Shown piece by piece: positions 23,417-25,253 of a stretch of DNA of 25,253 nucleotides. The position numbers and the translations under genes are program-made. Each line of letters begins with the position of its first letter. Position 1 is the stretch's first letter. This DNA comes from Butyrivibrio sp. CAG:318 (GTDB lineage: Bacteria; Bacillota; Clostridia; Lachnospirales; Lachnospiraceae). The DNA lies in the NCBI GenBank assembly GCA_000431815.1, contig FR889250.1, positions 137,559 through 162,811 on the forward strand. Direction: 5' to 3'. The notes beneath the pieces are model-generated. The model was not told the origin of the DNA, did not search any database, and was given only the letters and a program-made list of their open reading frames with translations.

Positions 23417-24100
23417 CTATACCTTGTTCTTAGAAATAGCGTCATAAGCGGCATGCTGTTCTGCTGCTTTCTTAGTCCTTCCGACGCCTTCACCAACTAC
23501 GCATCCGTCAACCATAACATTAACTTTAAATTCTTTGTCATGGTCCGGGCCGCTTTCACTTATAAGTTCGTATTGCGGACCATCCTGATGTTTCGCCTGT
23601 ACTCTTTCCTGTAATATTGACTTGCTGTCAACAAACAGTTTTTTCCTGTCAATATCGTTAAGGATGTGATTATGGACAAAATTCCTTGCACATTCAATGC
23701 CTCCATCCCTGTATATAGCGCCCAGCACTGCTTCCATGGCATCGCTGGTAATGGAGTCCCTGAATCTGCCGCCGGTAACTTCCTCACCTTTACCAAGCAT
23801 TATCATATCGCCGAGTTCTATTTCCCTGGCGCATATAGCCAACGTCGGTTCACATACAATGCTTGCACGGATTTTGGTCAGTTCACCTTCCGGCTTTGTC
23901 GCGTATTTGTCAAATAAATATTCACTGACTGTAATCTCAAGCACAGCATCTCCGAGAAATTCAAGTCGTTCATTATTATAATGTTTGTCATGGTGGACTT
24001 CATTTCCGTATGAACTATGCGTAAGAGCTAACTTAAGCAGTCCTATATCCTTAAATACATATCCTATTCTGTTTTGAAACTCTGTAAGATTATTATTCAT
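23417..24100 (-). CDS. rnc: Ribonuclease III
   Basis: A 227-residue double-strand-specific endoribonuclease for rRNA and mRNA processing. The catalytic signature NERLEFLGDAV (43-53) supplies E44, E47 and D51, and SDAMEAVLGAIYRDGG supplies D120 and E123, so all metal-binding residues are present. A double-stranded-RNA-binding domain covers about 157-227 (PQYELISESGPDHDKEF and GRTKKAAEQHAAYDA). AGGAAC lies about eight bases before the ATG, a moderate site. The gene is directly upstream of smc, and a strong hairpin (24121-24148) lies 21 nt before it, so expression may depend on read-through, or RNase III may act on that hairpin. Confidence 0.98.
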   Translation of the reverse strand: MNNNLTEFQNRIGYVFKDIGLLKLALTHSSYGNEVHHDKHYNNERLEFLGDAVLEITVSEYLFDKYATKPEGELTKIRASIVCEPTLAICAREIELGDMIMLGKGEEVTGGRFRDSITSDAMEAVLGAIYRDGGIECARNFVHNHILNDIDRKKLFVDSKSILQERVQAKHQDGPQYELISESGPDHDKEFKVNVMVDGCVVGEGVGRTKKAAEQHAAYDAISKNKV

Positions 24101-24120
24101 GATTTTTGTTCCTATTTATT

Positions 24121-24148
24121 ACAAAAAGCCCATTGCTGGGCTTTTTGT
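24121..24148. terminator. Strong hairpin terminator between acpP and rnc
   Basis: A perfect 12-bp stem ACAAAAAGCCCA / TGGGCTTTTTGT with a 4-nt loop. The T5 run inside the 3' arm makes it a convincing Rho-independent terminator for acpP on the minus strand. No clear promoter was found between it and rnc. Confidence 0.8.
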
Positions 24149-24161
24149 GTATGCTCTACGC

Positions 24162-24198
24162 CCTTTTATAAAAGGACGGACGATGCGAAGCCGCATCG
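24162..24198. repeat. Palindrome and second hairpin downstream of acpP
   Basis: CCTTTTATAAAAGG (24162-24175) is a perfect 14-bp palindrome. CGATGCG (24181-24187) and CGCATCG (24192-24198) form a 7-bp hairpin with a 4-nt loop. Together with the terminator at 24121-24148 they make three consecutive stem-forming elements after acpP. Role unknown: mRNA 3'-end protection, processing or attenuation are possible. Confidence 0.6.
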
Positions 24199-24209
24199 CT
24201 TATTTGTAC

Positions 24210-24440
24210 TTAGTTAAGTGCATTTTTAATCTGCTCAACAGCATCTGCAACTGTCACAATAGATTCAGCTGCTTCATTAGGTATCTCGATGTCGAATTCT
24301 TCTTCTATTCCCATAATAATCTGGAAAACATCGAGTGAATCTGCGCCGAGATCATCAACGAATGTTGTGTCCATTGTAATCTCCTGAGGGTCAATATTTA
24401 ACACCTCCGCGATAATCTGCTGTATCTTCTCAAATTCCAT
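24210..24440 (-). CDS. acpP: Acyl carrier protein
   Basis: A 76-residue acidic carrier of fatty-acid intermediates. The 4'-phosphopantetheine site is S35 in DDLGADSLDVFQIIMGIEEEF, and the helix IEEEFDIEIPNE that contacts partner enzymes follows. Length and order after plsX are standard. AAAGG lies about seven bases before the ATG. It is 30 nt after plsX, so the two are co-transcribed, and a strong terminator follows it. Confidence 0.97.
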   Translation of the reverse strand: MEFEKIQQIIAEVLNIDPQEITMDTTFVDDLGADSLDVFQIIMGIEEEFDIEIPNEAAESIVTVADAVEQIKNALN

Positions 24441-24470
24441 GACTAACCTTTCCTTTCTTTGATTGTTCTG

Positions 24471-25253
24471 TTATTTGTCTGTAATCATAGATTGTCTGAT
24501 TTTACCCGGGATATCAGCCTGTACGAATGATATACACTGGAAAATCGAATTTTTGATTTCTTTGGCATCTGATGAACCATGTGATTTAACTACAAGTCCG
24601 TTGAGACCTATCATTGGTGCTCCTCCGTACTCGCTGGCATCATATTTCTTAAGTACCTGCTTCAAAGATGACTTAACAAGTAATGCACCTATTTTGCCCT
24701 TGAATGTCGAAAGCATGCTATGCTTAAGTTCTGATACTAAAGTAAGTCCTACGCCTTCAAACATCTTAAGAATACAATTACCCACAAAGGCATCACATAC
24801 AATTACATCCGCATATCCAGCCGGAATATCTCTGGCTTCAATGCTGCCAATAAAATTAATATCCTTACATTCTTTAAGAAGAGGAAATGTCTCTTTGACA
24901 AGTGCATTACCTTTCTCTTCTTCTGCGCCAACATTAACTATCGCTACCTTCGGATTCTTAATGCCCATAACATTCTCCATATATATGGATCCCATTTTGG
25001 CAAATTTAACAAGGTGATCCGGTCTGGCATCAACATTGGCTCCGCAATCTACCAACAATGCCGGTCCCTTGGCTGTCGGGATGGCCGGTGCAAGCGGCGG
25101 CCTGTCAATTCCTTTAATCCTGCCAACAATCAGCTGTCCGCCTACTAATACCGCACCTGTACTTCCGGCCGATACAAAAGCATCTGCCTCGCCCTTCTTA
25201 ACAAGATTAAGCGCTACGACCAAAGAAGAATCCTTCTTACGTCTGATAGCCAT
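24471..25253 (-). CDS. plsX: Phosphate acyltransferase PlsX, C-terminal part (runs off the window)
   Basis: The last 260 codons are present; the N-terminal roughly 75 residues lie beyond position 25253. The product makes acyl phosphate from acyl-ACP for phospholipid synthesis with PlsY. Motifs seen: AIRRKKDSSLVVALNLVKKG near the edge, AFVSAGSTGAVLVGG, LLVDCGANVDARPDHLVKFA, VGAEEEKGN, FIGSIEARDIPAGYADVIVCDAFVGN and YGGAPMIGLNGLVVKSHGSSD. The methionine at the window edge (MAIRRKKDSS) is internal to the family alignment, so it is not the real start. It precedes acpP by 30 nt in the usual plsX-acpP pair. Confidence 0.96.
   Translation of the reverse strand: MAIRRKKDSSLVVALNLVKKGEADAFVSAGSTGAVLVGGQLIVGRIKGIDRPPLAPAIPTAKGPALLVDCGANVDARPDHLVKFAKMGSIYMENVMGIKNPKVAIVNVGAEEEKGNALVKETFPLLKECKDINFIGSIEARDIPAGYADVIVCDAFVGNCILKMFEGVGLTLVSELKHSMLSTFKGKIGALLVKSSLKQVLKKYDASEYGGAPMIGLNGLVVKSHGSSDAKEIKNSIFQCISFVQADIPGKIRQSMITDK

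Noticed and set aside
19834..23496. Longer smc reading frame starting at 23496
   Set aside because: The extra 29 residues overlap the end of rnc and do not resemble SMC, whose family start MYLKKIEVQGF lies at 23409 with a ribosome binding site.
1..25253. CRISPR array, insertion sequence, prophage or tRNA gene
   Set aside because: No spaced identical repeats, transposase or integrase motifs, or cloverleaf sequences were seen in reading the window, though short or diverged elements could be missed by eye.

Overview
The window looks like chromosomal DNA of a low-to-moderate GC, Gram-positive anaerobe of the class Clostridia, most likely family Lachnospiraceae. The grounds are purine-rich AGGAGG ribosome binding sites, many exact sigma-A promoters with 17-bp spacers, a phosphotransbutyrylase/butyrate kinase (ptb-buk) pair for butyrate production, a ferredoxin-type [FeFe] hydrogenase, and the Firmicutes gene order plsX-acpP-rnc-smc-ftsY and ylxM-ffh-rpsP-khpA-rimM-trmD-rplS. 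The genus is not certain. No mobile element, CRISPR array, tRNA or rRNA was seen.

Layout. 1-149: 5' end of coaD (minus). 303-2116: a divergent pair of unknown genes, a secreted or lipoprotein-like protein (minus) and a three-helix membrane protein (plus). 2171-5969: a four-gene minus-strand operon of a metal-dependent alcohol dehydrogenase followed by a TrpXYZ-like ABC importer (binding protein, permease, ATPase), read from one strong promoter covered by a repeated palindromic half-site. 6128-6421: a small Dabb-fold protein, divergent from the dehydrogenase. 6481-10556: the minus-strand translation/SRP operon ylxM-ffh-rpsP-khpA-rimM-trmD, with rplS behind its own promoter. 10626-13646: a minus-strand MacB/FtsX-type ABC system whose second permease is broken by a single-base frameshift. 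13914-15919: ptb-buk (plus). 16158-17603: the [FeFe] hydrogenase (plus), with a Rex-like operator on its promoter. 17672-24100: minus-strand rnc-smc-ftsY-ilvA. 24210-25253: acpP and the 3' part of plsX (minus).

How it fits together. ptb-buk make ATP from butyryl-CoA while the hydrogenase disposes of electrons as H2. The Rex-like site suggests that hydrogenase expression follows the NADH/NAD+ ratio. The conserved secretion and translation genes (ftsY, ffh, ylxM, rpsP, rimM, trmD, rplS) flank this fermentation block. In many Firmicutes they form one continuous cluster, so the cluster appears to have been opened between ftsY and ylxM, with about 8 kb of fermentation and transporter genes now lying there.

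The points most worth following up are the operator-controlled dehydrogenase/ABC-importer operon, the Rex-like sites, the frameshifted FtsX permease, and a set of RNA hairpins inside housekeeping operons (before rimM, before rnc and in the rplS leader) that probably set relative expression. No clearly new defence or mobile system was recognised.
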